A stretch of 30,865 nt of DNA from Candidatus Parcubacteria bacterium (lineage in GTDB: Bacteria > Patescibacteriota > Patescibacteriia > Patescibacteriales > UBA12075): the NCBI GenBank assembly GCA_023142215.1, contig JAGLJW010000005.1, positions 1 through 30,865 of the forward strand, read 5' to 3'. Positions 16,801 through 22,762 of this stretch are shown piece by piece. The position numbers and the translations under genes are program-made. Positions within the stretch are counted from its first letter, which is position 1. Each line of letters opens with the position of its first letter. The notes below the pieces were generated by a model, which saw only the letters and a list, made by a program, of their open reading frames with translations, had not been told where the DNA came from and ran no database searches.

Positions 16801-19497
16801 TGGAATTTTATCATCAATATATTGTATAAAGAATACAGCATCATCATTATCATTAATAGTCCCATTATTTGCTTCTTGCCCTGTTGTAACTGTAATTTTA
16901 TCTCCGTTTACCAAATCAGTTACTAAATAAACAAGTGAAGCCGATGAGTCACTATGCCCATCGGAATCACTAATATAATGAGTTAAAGTTTCAGCCCCCG
17001 AAACAGAACTACCATTTACATTAATTATAATTCTATTATTAGGACGAGCTACCGTTGAAGTCATTGAATCATTATAGACTACTAAATAATCTCCTGTTTT
17101 AGAAACTGTGATTTCGTTTGAGCTTATTGTTGTTGAATGAGTAAAAGTATTAGTATCAATAAAATCATCGCTCTGCCAAAGCACCGACTGAGCCGAAGAT
17201 GGATTCCAATCTGTACCACCAGAAAGTTCCGTGCCTCTTCCGTAATATGTATCCGTAGTTGATAATTTCCGAACAAAAACTGTCACCTTTTCACCACCAA
17301 CCGTAATAGATCCTGTATTGGCTTCTGCTTCAACACTAATTGATAAAATTTGACTAGTCGTTGTTGCTATTACTACACCAGACCAGTGAATTGATGAATA
17401 ACTATCACCCTCTATTTCTCGAATATAACCTTGTTTAAATTGACCACCAGAGACTTGAGTGCTATCTAATAAAATTTTACCTAAAATATTTTTACGTCTA
17501 GCTGAATCTTGACTAGCTAAAGGAATATTCACATAAACTAAATAATTTCCTGCCGTATCTAAGGTAATATCTTCAGGGCTGGTAGATGTTGAATGAGTAA
17601 AATTAGAATCCTTTCTAGCTTCCACAGTCCATTCTAACTCATAAGGGGTTGTCCCATTTAATTCTATTGAATTCGTTGTTCCTGTGGCAGTTCCAGCAAA
17701 AACAGTATCGCTACTATCAATATTCTCAATTAACATTGTAGCTTTATTTTTAATTTCAACAACTTCAGTTGCACCAACTTCAACAATTCCTTGCACAAAA
17801 ACTTCAACATAATCATCAACACTTAATCCCGAAAGTAAAACATTTAAATGATCAGATGATTCTTGATGCAACTGAGAAAAGTTTCTTAAATATGAAGATC
17901 TACCAACACCAACATCTTCTTTAACACCATTTACCTTGATTTCCATTTCAATACGAGATCTATCATTAGTATTTGAATCCGTTCTAAGCAAGGGTAAAGT
18001 TAAAGAAATCAAATAATCACCGGCTTTTTTTATGTATAACCTTGAAGGACTTGATACTGTTGAATGACTAAAATAAATTTGATCATAATCATTTTCGCCC
18101 CAATTAAAAGCATAAGATGTAGTTTGATTTAAATTTGTTCCGAAAGTAGTTGTAGTAGCATGCAATAAAGCGATACCAGCGCCAACTGCATCAGAAGCAA
18201 TCTGCCAATTTCTACTTTCTAATTCTGTTTCATTTGTTGTTTGTAAAGATACTGGCCCAAGCAAATAAAATTCTGGTGAAATATTGGGAAAGTCAACTGT
18301 ATAAGAAAGTTCATATTCCTCGCCAGCTTTAAAATCAACATCCCAAATGACTGATTTATCATCCACATTTGTCATTGCGAGGAGCGAATCGCTGAGCCTG
18401 TTCTCAACTTGATTGGGAATGGCAATCTCTTGATTATATTTTTCACCATCAATTCTCTGACTCAAAATAATAAAATCATCAGGAACAAAATCAACAATCT
18501 CTCCTTGATAATCCTCATTAGCTTTAACTTTCAATTTAATCTCATAATTCGCATAAGGATACATTCTAGTTGGTGCAATACGTTCAATTTCAAAAGCCAA
18601 ATTTTCTTCAACTTCAAATTCATCACTAATAGTCCGTTCACCATTTTCTGTAAAAGCTGTCATTTTTATCTTATATTTACCAAGCTTATCAGCACGATAA
18701 TAGGTATAATAATCTGGTTTGTGAATCACATTATTACCATCACATTCTGAATTTTTTGTAATTGTTTTATTTTCTGTTTTAAAAGTTTTACTCTTACCAT
18801 CTGGATTAATAATCTCTAACTCAACTTCAGCATCACATAAAGTATTACCATCATCATCAAGCACTGCCATTTGTAAAAATGCTTCTTCGCCTAAATTATA
18901 AATTGATTTATTTGAGTTATAAGCCAACACGCCCCAAGTAAAATCTTGCACAAAATAAACTACATCACCTCCTGTTAATTTAGGATCAGAAATATAAACT
19001 TCAATAGAATGTTTCCCAATCTCTAAACTTCGTAATTCATTTTTTAAATGAACTTTAAACTTTCCATTTTTTAAATATTCAATTTCAATTAAATCTTCAT
19101 CATTAACTTTCAACTTTTGATTTTTGATTTTTGATTTTATATTTAAACTCCTATAATCATCAACAAAAATACCTTTTAAGAAAGCCCCAAATGTTTTAAT
19201 AAAATTTTGCCGTTTTCTAAATTTAAATTCAAGCTCCGGATTTTCAGAAGCAGAAAAATTAGACTTATCGTTCAAAGAAATAAGCTTAAAACTTTTATTT
19301 CCATCTTTGACGGAATTTAATTCAGTTGAAGCATTGTTTTTATCAAGTACAATATTTTTTTCATCATCAATATTTTGTCCAAAAACAATTTCAATCCTAC
19401 CCACAACACAAATAAAAAACAAAAAACTTACAATAAATAATATTGTAATTTTAGATAAGTTATTTAATTTTAGAAATTTTAAAATAAATTTTAGCAT
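7855..19497 (-). CDS. Giant secreted multidomain surface protein (putative adhesin), ~3880 residues
   Basis: The protein starts with a signal-peptide/TM segment (~15-42, ending near VFGQ). An alpha2-macroglobulin MG2-like region (~185-300) follows, then three jelly-roll modules with a GDYL motif (coding ~18180-16810). Next come seven Ig-like modules (~16385-14165, motif KIGDTATVT) and seven fibronectin III-like modules starting near 14160, 13400, 12650, 11905, 11165, 10445 and 9215 (motifs EYKIFYKEG and YVFNIWAYD). Five copies of a module with LEYEAG and DHGDPDIDN start near 16800, 13070, 11585, 10850 and 9630. Two modules contain LKNDE...W(T)DEN. The C-terminal module (~8300-7858) has FEVDTNAGNGYQLFVYS and ends VPTF. 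No LPxTG or C-terminal membrane anchor is present. Such beta-module proteins act as cell-surface adhesins or fibres; attachment to another cell is inferred. The ATG at 19497 has no Shine-Dalgarno, and a TTG sits one codon upstream. Confidence 0.9.
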   Translation of the reverse strand: MLKFILKFLKLNNLSKITILFIVSFLFFICVVGRIEIVFGQNIDDEKNIVLDKNNASTELNSVKDGNKSFKLISLNDKSNFSASENPELEFKFRKRQNFIKTFGAFLKGIFVDDYRSLNIKSKIKNQKLKVNDEDLIEIEYLKNGKFKVHLKNELRSLEIGKHSIEVYISDPKLTGGDVVYFVQDFTWGVLAYNSNKSIYNLGEEAFLQMAVLDDDGNTLCDAEVELEIINPDGKSKTFKTENKTITKNSECDGNNVIHKPDYYTYYRADKLGKYKIKMTAFTENGERTISDEFEVEENLAFEIERIAPTRMYPYANYEIKLKVKANEDYQGEIVDFVPDDFIILSQRIDGEKYNQEIAIPNQVENRLSDSLLAMTNVDDKSVIWDVDFKAGEEYELSYTVDFPNISPEFYLLGPVSLQTTNETELESRNWQIASDAVGAGIALLHATTTTFGTNLNQTTSYAFNWGENDYDQIYFSHSTVSSPSRLYIKKAGDYLISLTLPLLRTDSNTNDRSRIEMEIKVNGVKEDVGVGRSSYLRNFSQLHQESSDHLNVLLSGLSVDDYVEVFVQGIVEVGATEVVEIKNKATMLIENIDSSDTVFAGTATGTTNSIELNGTTPYELEWTVEARKDSNFTHSTSTSPEDITLDTAGNYLVYVNIPLASQDSARRKNILGKILLDSTQVSGGQFKQGYIREIEGDSYSSIHWSGVVIATTTSQILSISVEAEANTGSITVGGEKVTVFVRKLSTTDTYYGRGTELSGGTDWNPSSAQSVLWQSDDFIDTNTFTHSTTISSNEITVSKTGDYLVVYNDSMTSTVARPNNRIIINVNGSSVSGAETLTHYISDSDGHSDSSASLVYLVTDLVNGDKITVTTGQEANNGTINDNDDAVFFIQYIDDKIPPTGVFNSLAQDLDGSGVVNISIEVNDGNQDNLRAKLEYEAGASCAFSATTSLTIDSTDVNITADHGDPDVDNDHEYQVGTSSAMILTTSGSNTVNFDWLSKTDLPGIDGTYCVRLTVNDSQVDQSVSATSTISIDNLGPSITNIQIPDIDYKVGDTLTATVTVASAVETFSLDSLSTMNNATTSNLQKINNTTYTVDYSVVEGDTDRASGTIPYSIILSDSYGNKNTAFAGNFTNGLIDANSPNISSIAISDLMFGIGDMVTATITVATDSEIYSFDGASTMNEKLPSNLQKINNTTYTFDYLVVENDIDRVAGAIPISIILTDTIGNSNSAYTSLESNTASVDAHRPVIQTVYITNGNYGIGDIVSVVINTDEAGYVLSNATVNEKAVGDFVDNTDATYNVTYTVVEGDTNRASGTIPISLVMQDDYGNENSTPFTSPSNNTAAVDANKPNILSISLPDIVYKIGDTIRATTTIEADDDVYTLGTTTINNVDASNLQRISSTTYTFDIVVAEGNTDKPAGTIPVSLMLVDSFDQYNNPASTSVEINTASIDANRPSISSVLFLPDSGILKIGDTATVTVSTVGNEINLLAGSVVTINSVDISSSFNEISGGNYEIIYIVSEGNTDHPDADDLPVNLRFFDIAGNESDAYIVTDPLNRPGVDGHAPVISSVTFLPSSGVLKIGDIATATIQSDGINYTAGTININGINASTTLIDNADNTYTITYTVSEGHTDIATSSDLPINISLIDTHDNESLNYNTADADNRPGVDGHAPVISSVTFLPSSGVLKIGDIATATIQSDGINYTAGTININGINASTTLIDNADNTYTITYTVSEGHTDIATSSDLPINISLIDTHDNESSNYNTVSADNRPGVDGHAPSTPGNLSSISHNSTSIIIKFGTSSTEANFDAYKIFYKVGDNGVDENDSEWNKVNDGNLDDIDFYTATTTTITGLSIGTEYVFNIWAYDMAGNKNKALSELVANTNHAPGSVSLLSQLKNDEITNINNNQWTDENQIKLKAEVNDNDLDEVLSLYFELIEDGNTFKTATSVPSGACASGVDYETCTSKVWYADSVEGDYSVSTYSDIVQITILPNSATGSKWQVIACDSHDLCSDNWTLFNAITPNFKVDNVLPASPGDLTEYSKTNTSVTLDLSTTSTESNFNEYIIYYKVGTSSVTENDLEFSSSSDIHLKHRDYQGASTTIIDNLSADTDYVFNIWAYDLAGNKASAMNEVTVKTNSSSNRPTGIFNSVTQDTDGSGRMNISIEVDDSDNDDTLRAKLEYEAGSTCNFSSSSSPTLDELDVNITADHGDPDIDNQSDYQVGTSTNWILTSPGSNTINFDWLSKTDIPLADGTYCLRLTVNDGLLDQLVSATTTVSVYNLAPTDPGALTLSEKSTYDLTLYFGSSTVSSNFSEYKIFYKEGSFGVSETDTEHSDSNLSNINYGGESTTTISGLSAGTEYVFNIWAYDIYGNKASPTEFATTTNYIPASPSSLDQLKNDGLTSIVNGEWTEENNVKLKASVNDSDASEILTLYFELLESSGTATTSTSTPSGACSASASYASCGSKIWSVSSSLGDYSVTPFIGEVNPTLIPDSSDGYGYKWQVMACDDDVCSDWTGFNVSSPNFKLDNSVPSDPGNLSFHSRTYDSITLNFGATSTESNFTEYKIYYKQGSTGVTEGNELHGSSTDPSLDNILYRGDSTTTISELIENTEYVFNIWVYDEVGNKANASEVSYFTNNRPTGQFISANQKLDGTGRADIVIQVSDTNSNDSKAKLEYVAGLACDFSIPLDPDLDELDNNATSTYGDAKIENNNTYQIGNSAGWIITSSGANNVSFDWLSDNDMSDANGDYCLRLTVNDGADDQTNSATTTLTLDNLEPTAPGDLMLVSRTATKLVLGFGSESVETNFVEYKIFYKEGAATVLETDSELIDDDLSSINYGGTATTSLSGLDPNTQYSFKIFAYDSYGNKSSSGQVASTTKAIPSGGFNSVAQKTNGSGVVDISIEVYDFDGDDVSAKLEYVSGAACNFGSPLDPSLDESAINITADHGTPTILNSSEYQIGTSTRIITSSGANTVNFDWDTATDLPTGDGTYCLRLTVKDDTDIGLVATTTLTVDNVNPEVPGNLADNSVTGLSATLGFGSDSSDSNFSDYKIFYKLGSSGVTELNNEFNEFDDLNLSEYDFNSATETIIGSLVQNSTYVFNIWAYDLYGNKSNAAIEVSTTTISIPTATWRELEDVVDPTSGTYLSKSSHVRVRVVVSNTGDWEASNYEYSLQYGEKDGTCAAVSNWADVLPNATSSHWEMVASDYFLNESLTSKKSTSSEEYNFVPGRMIEAPSATSSGITLGNNDVTEIEYSIQSTASSTSGIAYCFRLMANETVLDNYNAYPEITLAPPPSSIFNSALQKLDGSFVTDISLEIDDVNGDECRVKLEYELGTSCNFSSSTDPTIDTNDINTTADHGDPDIDNDNPYQIGTTSGMIVTSYGPNTVNFDWNSDLDLPGGDATYCLRATVNDGHDDQTIPATTTIVIDQISPDIPGNLTMVELGSNSITLGLGTTTIDTNFREYKIYYKEGSSGVTESNELHASSSDENLGYINFLGATTTLVEDLVTNKVYYFKIWAYDFYGNKSVSEEELEITLRYRAKTENWRWYYDQHNKTPTEAMANEEVAPNTIIAGATTKLRLAMREIEAITGEDIKMRLQYSTYSDFSSDVHYVGESGSTTVFWVYGDGIDNDDDLISTTTLSGLSNGAVHNESGISTSTYDHIGGSLVEWEFTIRNNDAPVSTTYYFRPVDDLNDLPVEHNDGFMYPNLVTGAGAFTYTTTGMGVGSTTEGVVTNISSTPGLIDFGNLTLTNEVIGAHQFEVDTNAGNGYQLFVYSRYDLISNSGDNINPISHSNESPAAWPVAPSPSAFGYHTGDDTLSGINSSRFSANNTYAKFETAMKEISYSQIPVQNEIVDIVYRIEVDSMQEAGDYETEIVYILVPTF
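14165..14806 (-). repeat. Two near-identical 321-bp tandem units inside the giant gene
   Basis: Units 14165-14485 and 14486-14806 each encode one 107-residue Ig-like module (ISSVTFLPSSGVLKIGDIAT ... SEGHTDIATSSDLP) and differ at only a few bases. Neighbouring modules of the same family are far more diverged. This is a recent in-frame duplication. Confidence 0.9.
18371..18429. repeat. REP-like palindromic element inserted in frame in the giant gene
   Basis: This stretch (GTCATTGCGAGGAGCGAATC ... GGGAATGGCAATCTC) is visibly more GC-rich than its surroundings. It has the form of the short dispersed GTCATTGCGAGGAGCG palindromic elements found between genes in several bacteria. Here it is translated as about 20 residues (EIAIPNQVENRLSDSLLAMT, residues ~357-376) between two conserved-looking segments, without breaking the frame. 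Confidence 0.65.
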
Positions 19498-19679
19498 CAA
19501 AATGCTATTAAGAATTTAAATAAAACAAAAAACCGTACCAATATTTTAGTCGATTTTATTTATTTTTATTTTTATTTTAAAACCTAATCTCAAGTTTAAT
19601 TCAAGTTCAAAATTGAAATTTATTTTTTTATTTATTTTTAGCTATTTTCAACACTCAATTTTATCCACTTCTTACATAT

Positions 19680-19709
19680 ATTATAACATTTTTCATATGA
19701 AATCTCCAA
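19680..19709 (-). promoter_or_regulatory. Candidate promoter of the giant gene
   Basis: On the minus strand TTGGAG (19709-19704), an 18-base spacer and a perfect TATAAT (19685-19680) would start transcription about 175 bases before the giant gene. The intervening AT-rich leader (19501-19679) shows nothing else I can name. Confidence 0.42.
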
Positions 19710-19720
19710 ATAAAAAAATG

Positions 19721-19902
19721 GAACTCTCCACTGACTATAAAAAGTCATAAAATCATTGTCAAAAATAGCAATTTCCTGTGTCATCCTGGAGCTAAAGCGA
19801 TAGGATCCCATAAATTACGCAACATTGTATAATCAATAAGATTCTATCACTACGCATTCGCTCCGTTCCAGAATGACACCTTTGTAGTCAGTGAGTAATT
19901 AC
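19721..19902. mobile_element. MITE-like palindromic element, copy 2
   Basis: This is the second copy of the element at 7673-7855, in the same orientation. Its 155-bp core 19728-19882 differs at three positions. The outer ends are imperfect inverted repeats sharing CACTGACTA(T/C)AAA, and the core palindrome (GTGTCATCCTGGAGC / GTTCCAGAATGACAC) is intact. It lies between the giant gene's promoter region and the divergent ybjQ promoter. Confidence 0.75.
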
Positions 19903-19921
19903 AAAAAATTAAAGAAGAATA

Positions 19922-19949
19922 TTGACATATTCACTAATTAAAGTATAAT
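19922..19949 (+). promoter_or_regulatory. Promoter of the ybjQ-family gene
   Basis: TTGACA (19922-19927), a 16-base spacer and TATAAT (19944-19949) are both consensus hexamers. Transcription would start near 19957, leaving a leader of about 57 bases. Confidence 0.72.
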
Positions 19950-20013
19950 TAATACAAATAGAGTTCAAATATATTTTAAATGATAAGATAATTTTTAAAA
20001 ATTAATAAAAAAT

Positions 20014-20328
20014 ATGATTATTACAACAGGAGAACAAATCCCAGGAAAACAAATAATTAAAATTTTGGGTATTTCACGTGGAAGCACTGTAAGAGCCCGT
20101 AATGTCGGTCAGGATATTTTTGCTGGTCTTAAAAATTTAGTTGGTGGTGAAATCAAAGAATACACAAAACTACAAGCCGATGCACGCGAACAAGCAATGC
20201 AACGTATGCAAGATGATGCACAAAAAATGGATGCTGATGCTATAATAAATCTAAGAATGCATACATCAATGATTATGCAAGGTGCATCAGAGATATTAGT
20301 TTACGGCACAGCAGTAAAACTTAATTAA
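20014..20328 (+). CDS. YbjQ/UPF0145 family protein
   Basis: This 104-residue protein matches the YbjQ (UPF0145, 'heavy-metal-binding domain') family in length and motifs. It opens with a short strand and the GKQIIKILGISRGSTVRARN segment, followed by GQDIFAGLKNLVGGEIKEY, a helix rich in Ala/Gln/Met/Asp, DADAIINLRM, and a closing EILVYGTAVKL strand. Family members form small ring-like oligomers; their biochemical role is not established. It is driven by a consensus promoter and followed after 11 bp by a small TM protein. No Shine-Dalgarno is present upstream of the ATG. Confidence 0.92.
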   Translation: MIITTGEQIPGKQIIKILGISRGSTVRARNVGQDIFAGLKNLVGGEIKEYTKLQADAREQAMQRMQDDAQKMDADAIINLRMHTSMIMQGASEILVYGTAVKLN

Positions 20329-20339
20329 CAATTAAATAT

Positions 20340-20459
20340 ATGACAGAAAATATAATATCATTATCATTCTTTATTATTTTTATTGTAATTATTATTTATT
20401 TAATTTTTCAAAGAATAGAAGAAAAGAAAAAAGAAAATTTTAAAAATAGGGATAATTAA
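20340..20459 (+). CDS. 39-residue single-TM small protein
   Basis: MTENIISLSFFIIFIVIIIY begins this small ORF. One hydrophobic helix (~5-23) is followed by a charged tail (FQRIEEKKKENFKNRDN). It starts 11 bp after the ybjQ-family stop on the same strand. The membrane-helix-plus-charged-tail pattern supports a real gene, but there is no Shine-Dalgarno and no recognised family. It could be a membrane partner of the YbjQ-like protein; this is inferred from proximity only. Confidence 0.5.
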   Translation: MTENIISLSFFIIFIVIIIYLIFQRIEEKKKENFKNRDN

Positions 20460-20524
20460 TATAGATTATCAACTAAGTACTGTAAAACTTAATAATTTAA
20501 TTCTAAATAAAAACATCAAACTCT

Positions 20525-20779
20525 ATGACTAAATATTTTATACTAACAGTACTTTTTTTAACTTTATTATTAGGTTGTGCTAAAAAACAATCATCAGATT
20601 TTACTTGTCCTGATATTTCAGAACTCCGCCAAGATAAAAAAACTGGGATTTTTTATAGTGACTTTATTGATTGTGAACCGCCAACCTATTGTAGAGATAT
20701 AGGATACGATATAGACGAATACGAAGAATGGGTAAACGAAAATTGTAATATAAAATTTAAGATACCAAAAGTTCACTAG
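20525..20779 (+). CDS. Small predicted lipoprotein
   Basis: This 84-residue protein has a type II signal peptide: hydrophobic residues 4-16 and lipobox LLLGC with C18 as the lipidation site. The mature part is acidic and has four further cysteines (FTCPD, IDCEPP, TYCRD, NENCN), suggesting two disulfides outside the membrane. No domain family is recognised. It is third in a plus-strand cluster with the YbjQ-like protein and the 39-residue TM protein, and it converges with the next gene at an 18-bp gap. Confidence 0.8.
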   Translation: MTKYFILTVLFLTLLLGCAKKQSSDFTCPDISELRQDKKTGIFYSDFIDCEPPTYCRDIGYDIDEYEEWVNENCNIKFKIPKVH

Positions 20780-20797
20780 TCACATAAACACAAAAAA

Positions 20798-21289
20798 TTA
20801 CCAAAACTTCCACCATGATTTTTCTTTTTTTTCTATAAAATTATCCGTGAGATTTCCTTGCCCAAGTTTAGATTCTGCACTATTTCCAACATTAATTAAT
20901 CCATTTACTTTTTTTTCTGAATTAATATTTTTTTCACTAATCTTTTTTTTGTTGCTTTTATTAAACTGTCTATTATTAATAATTTTTCCTTCACCAATTA
21001 ATCCTTGTAGTCTCATTATTTCATCGCCTACAACCTCACCATCATATTCAGCGCTGTGCATATTTGCTCCCTTATAGCTTGTTTTTTTTTGATCCAAATG
21101 TAAATCAAAAATTATATCATTTTCATTTACATTAAGATATAAATGAAGTCGTGGGTATCTGCTATTTGTTAGAGTACGAATATAACTTTCTTTTTGCGTT
21201 TTTTTGTCATATAAATATTGATAACCATTTCTTCGCAAAAAATGTTCCGCTGATCCATTTATTTTTTTTCTATTTATTTTTAATTTCAT
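20798..21289 (-). CDS. Conserved-looking hypothetical protein with basic low-complexity linker
   Basis: This 163-residue protein has a structured N-terminal part (~1-100) with alternating beta-like segments (YPRLHLYLNVNENDIIFDLH, AEYDGEVVGDEIMRLQGL). A Lys/Asn/Ser-rich linker follows, ending in the aromatic motif KSWWKFW. There is no signal peptide or membrane helix. The WWKFW tail could be a peptide docking motif. It is co-directional with, and 11 bp downstream of, the GtrA-fusion gene, so probably co-transcribed. No function is recognised. Confidence 0.75.
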   Translation of the reverse strand: MKLKINRKKINGSAEHFLRRNGYQYLYDKKTQKESYIRTLTNSRYPRLHLYLNVNENDIIFDLHLDQKKTSYKGANMHSAEYDGEVVGDEIMRLQGLIGEGKIINNRQFNKSNKKKISEKNINSEKKVNGLINVGNSAESKLGQGNLTDNFIEKKEKSWWKFW

Positions 21290-21300
21290 AAATTAAAAGA

Positions 21301-22269
21301 TTATAGTAAATATTCAGCAATTTTGATATTTTCATTTTCACTTAAACTTATTATTTTTTCATTTTTTACACCAAAGTCAAGTACAACATTTCTCATTTTT
21401 TCATTTCGAACTACAATTAATTTGGCATTTTTCATAATTCTTTTTTTGATATTTTTCAAAAATTTAATTTGCTTATTATGAGTTTCATTATCTTGTAATA
21501 AACAGTTATCTGAAAATTCCCAAATATAATTTTCCCGCTTTATTTTACAAGCCAAAAAAACTAATAAAACATTTTCAAAATTCCCTCGTACATAAACAAT
21601 ATCCGACCAATTCATAATTTTATAAGAATGATAAAAATATTCAAATAATCTACCTACAATATTTTTTTTATTGCTAATTTTATAAATTCCTTCTACAGAA
21701 CTTTCATCTTCAGTAAAAGTAACAATTTTTACTCTATCACCCTGATTTTTAAAATCAAATCTAATATTTTCTACTTCATTATTATATTCAGCAGATGCAA
21801 TTAATACACGAAGTCCATTAAATTTGTCAGGTTTAAATAAATTTTTCTTTTTCAAATCTTTATGACTCTTTTTAAAAATAACATATTTATACATTATAAA
21901 GCTTCCAACAGATAGGGTTAATCCAGATATGGCTTGAGCAATCAAATAATGAATTCCATGATTAGCTAAATACGGAACAACACAAGCATTAATTGTAGTG
22001 TTAAAAATTCCAACTCCAAAAAATATTAATAGTTGTTTATGTGTTTTTCGATCACAATCGCCCTTAAAAGTCCACAATTTTTGCATATAAAAACTTACAA
22101 AAAATGCAACCACAAAAGCTAGACTAGCAGAAACCCTTAAATTAATTCCATAAATACCATGCAAAAGATACAATAACGAAAAATCTACTGTAGCAGCAGT
22201 ACTACCAGAAATTCCAAATTTTATAAAAATCTTATTTTGATATATTTTTTTAACTATGTATTTTACCAT
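21301..22269 (-). CDS. GtrA-like membrane protein fused to a partial glycosyltransferase domain
   Basis: This 322-residue protein has an N-terminal GtrA domain (~10-135) with four TM helices and the typical FGISGSTAATVDFSLLYLLH start and WTFKG loop. GtrA proteins help move or present lipid-linked sugars in cell-surface glycan synthesis. Residues ~148-322 form a soluble domain resembling the N-terminal Rossmann half of GT-B (GT4-type) glycosyltransferases (LRVLIASAEYNNEVENIRFD, NWSDIVYVRG, NAKLIVVRNEKMR). The second half, with the E-x7-E nucleotide-sugar site, is missing and the protein ends IKIAEYLL. It may be a scaffold or acceptor-binding module rather than an active transferase. No Shine-Dalgarno is seen. 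The next gene starts 11 bp downstream. Confidence 0.82.
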   Translation of the reverse strand: MVKYIVKKIYQNKIFIKFGISGSTAATVDFSLLYLLHGIYGINLRVSASLAFVVAFFVSFYMQKLWTFKGDCDRKTHKQLLIFFGVGIFNTTINACVVPYLANHGIHYLIAQAISGLTLSVGSFIMYKYVIFKKSHKDLKKKNLFKPDKFNGLRVLIASAEYNNEVENIRFDFKNQGDRVKIVTFTEDESSVEGIYKISNKKNIVGRLFEYFYHSYKIMNWSDIVYVRGNFENVLLVFLACKIKRENYIWEFSDNCLLQDNETHNKQIKFLKNIKKRIMKNAKLIVVRNEKMRNVVLDFGVKNEKIISLSENENIKIAEYLL

Positions 22270-22326
22270 TTTGTAATAATATATTTATTTTTATATTTTA
22301 ATATATCTAAGATATAAAATCAACTA

Positions 22327-22355
22327 TAAAAAAAGCAATCTCTACCAGATTGCTT
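22327..22355 (-). terminator. Rho-independent terminator of the 102-aa gene
   Basis: On the minus strand AAGCAATCTGGTAGAGATTGCTT is followed directly by TTTTT: a 9-bp stem, short loop and T-tract, about 30 bp past the stop codon at 22385. Confidence 0.85.
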
Positions 22356-22384
22356 AATTAAGAACATTTTAACAAAAATTTATT

Positions 22385-22693
22385 TCAACTTACTTCAACC
22401 AATTCATAAATAAAACTACACTTATTACCGCTTTTTTTAATGCTACTCACAAGTAAGACAAATCTTCGATTACTAATTTTTCCTGAAGAATGAAATGTTT
22501 TAAAAACATCAATAAATTTTCCACCCGCCTCTATTAGGGACAGAAATCGTTCATATTTGGCTTCAAATGCAATTTTTTCTCCAACTTTATAACAGTTAGA
22601 TTTTAAAAGCATTATTCTAACACTAGCAAAAGTAGCCTTGCCACATCCCCTGCGACATCCCGTTTGAAGCATTTCAAAATCTTTCTTTGTCAT
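22385..22693 (-). CDS. Hypothetical 102-residue protein with basic Cys motif
   Basis: This small soluble protein has an N-terminal TGCRRGCGKA motif (two Cys three residues apart among Arg/Lys) and two further cysteines in the body. An alternating beta/alpha pattern follows (YKVGEKIAFEAKY, KCSFIYELVEV). It may be a small zinc- or nucleic-acid-binding protein, but no family is recognised. The ATG at 22693 is fixed by CAGGAG six bases upstream. It has its own terminator, so it is an independent unit between glycan genes. Confidence 0.72.
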   Translation of the reverse strand: MTKKDFEMLQTGCRRGCGKATFASVRIMLLKSNCYKVGEKIAFEAKYERFLSLIEAGGKFIDVFKTFHSSGKISNRRFVLLVSSIKKSGNKCSFIYELVEVS

Positions 22694-22762
22694 TTGCAAC
22701 TCCTGTATTTTGTTTTTTTTGAAAAATAGTTAAAGAGCTTCTTTCTTCACACTAGCTTAAAA

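Noticed and set aside
18409..18750. A 113-codon plus-strand open frame opposite the giant gene
   Set aside because: It lies entirely antisense to well-formed modules of the giant protein. Its Ile/Asn/Phe-rich translation is typical of an antisense shadow.
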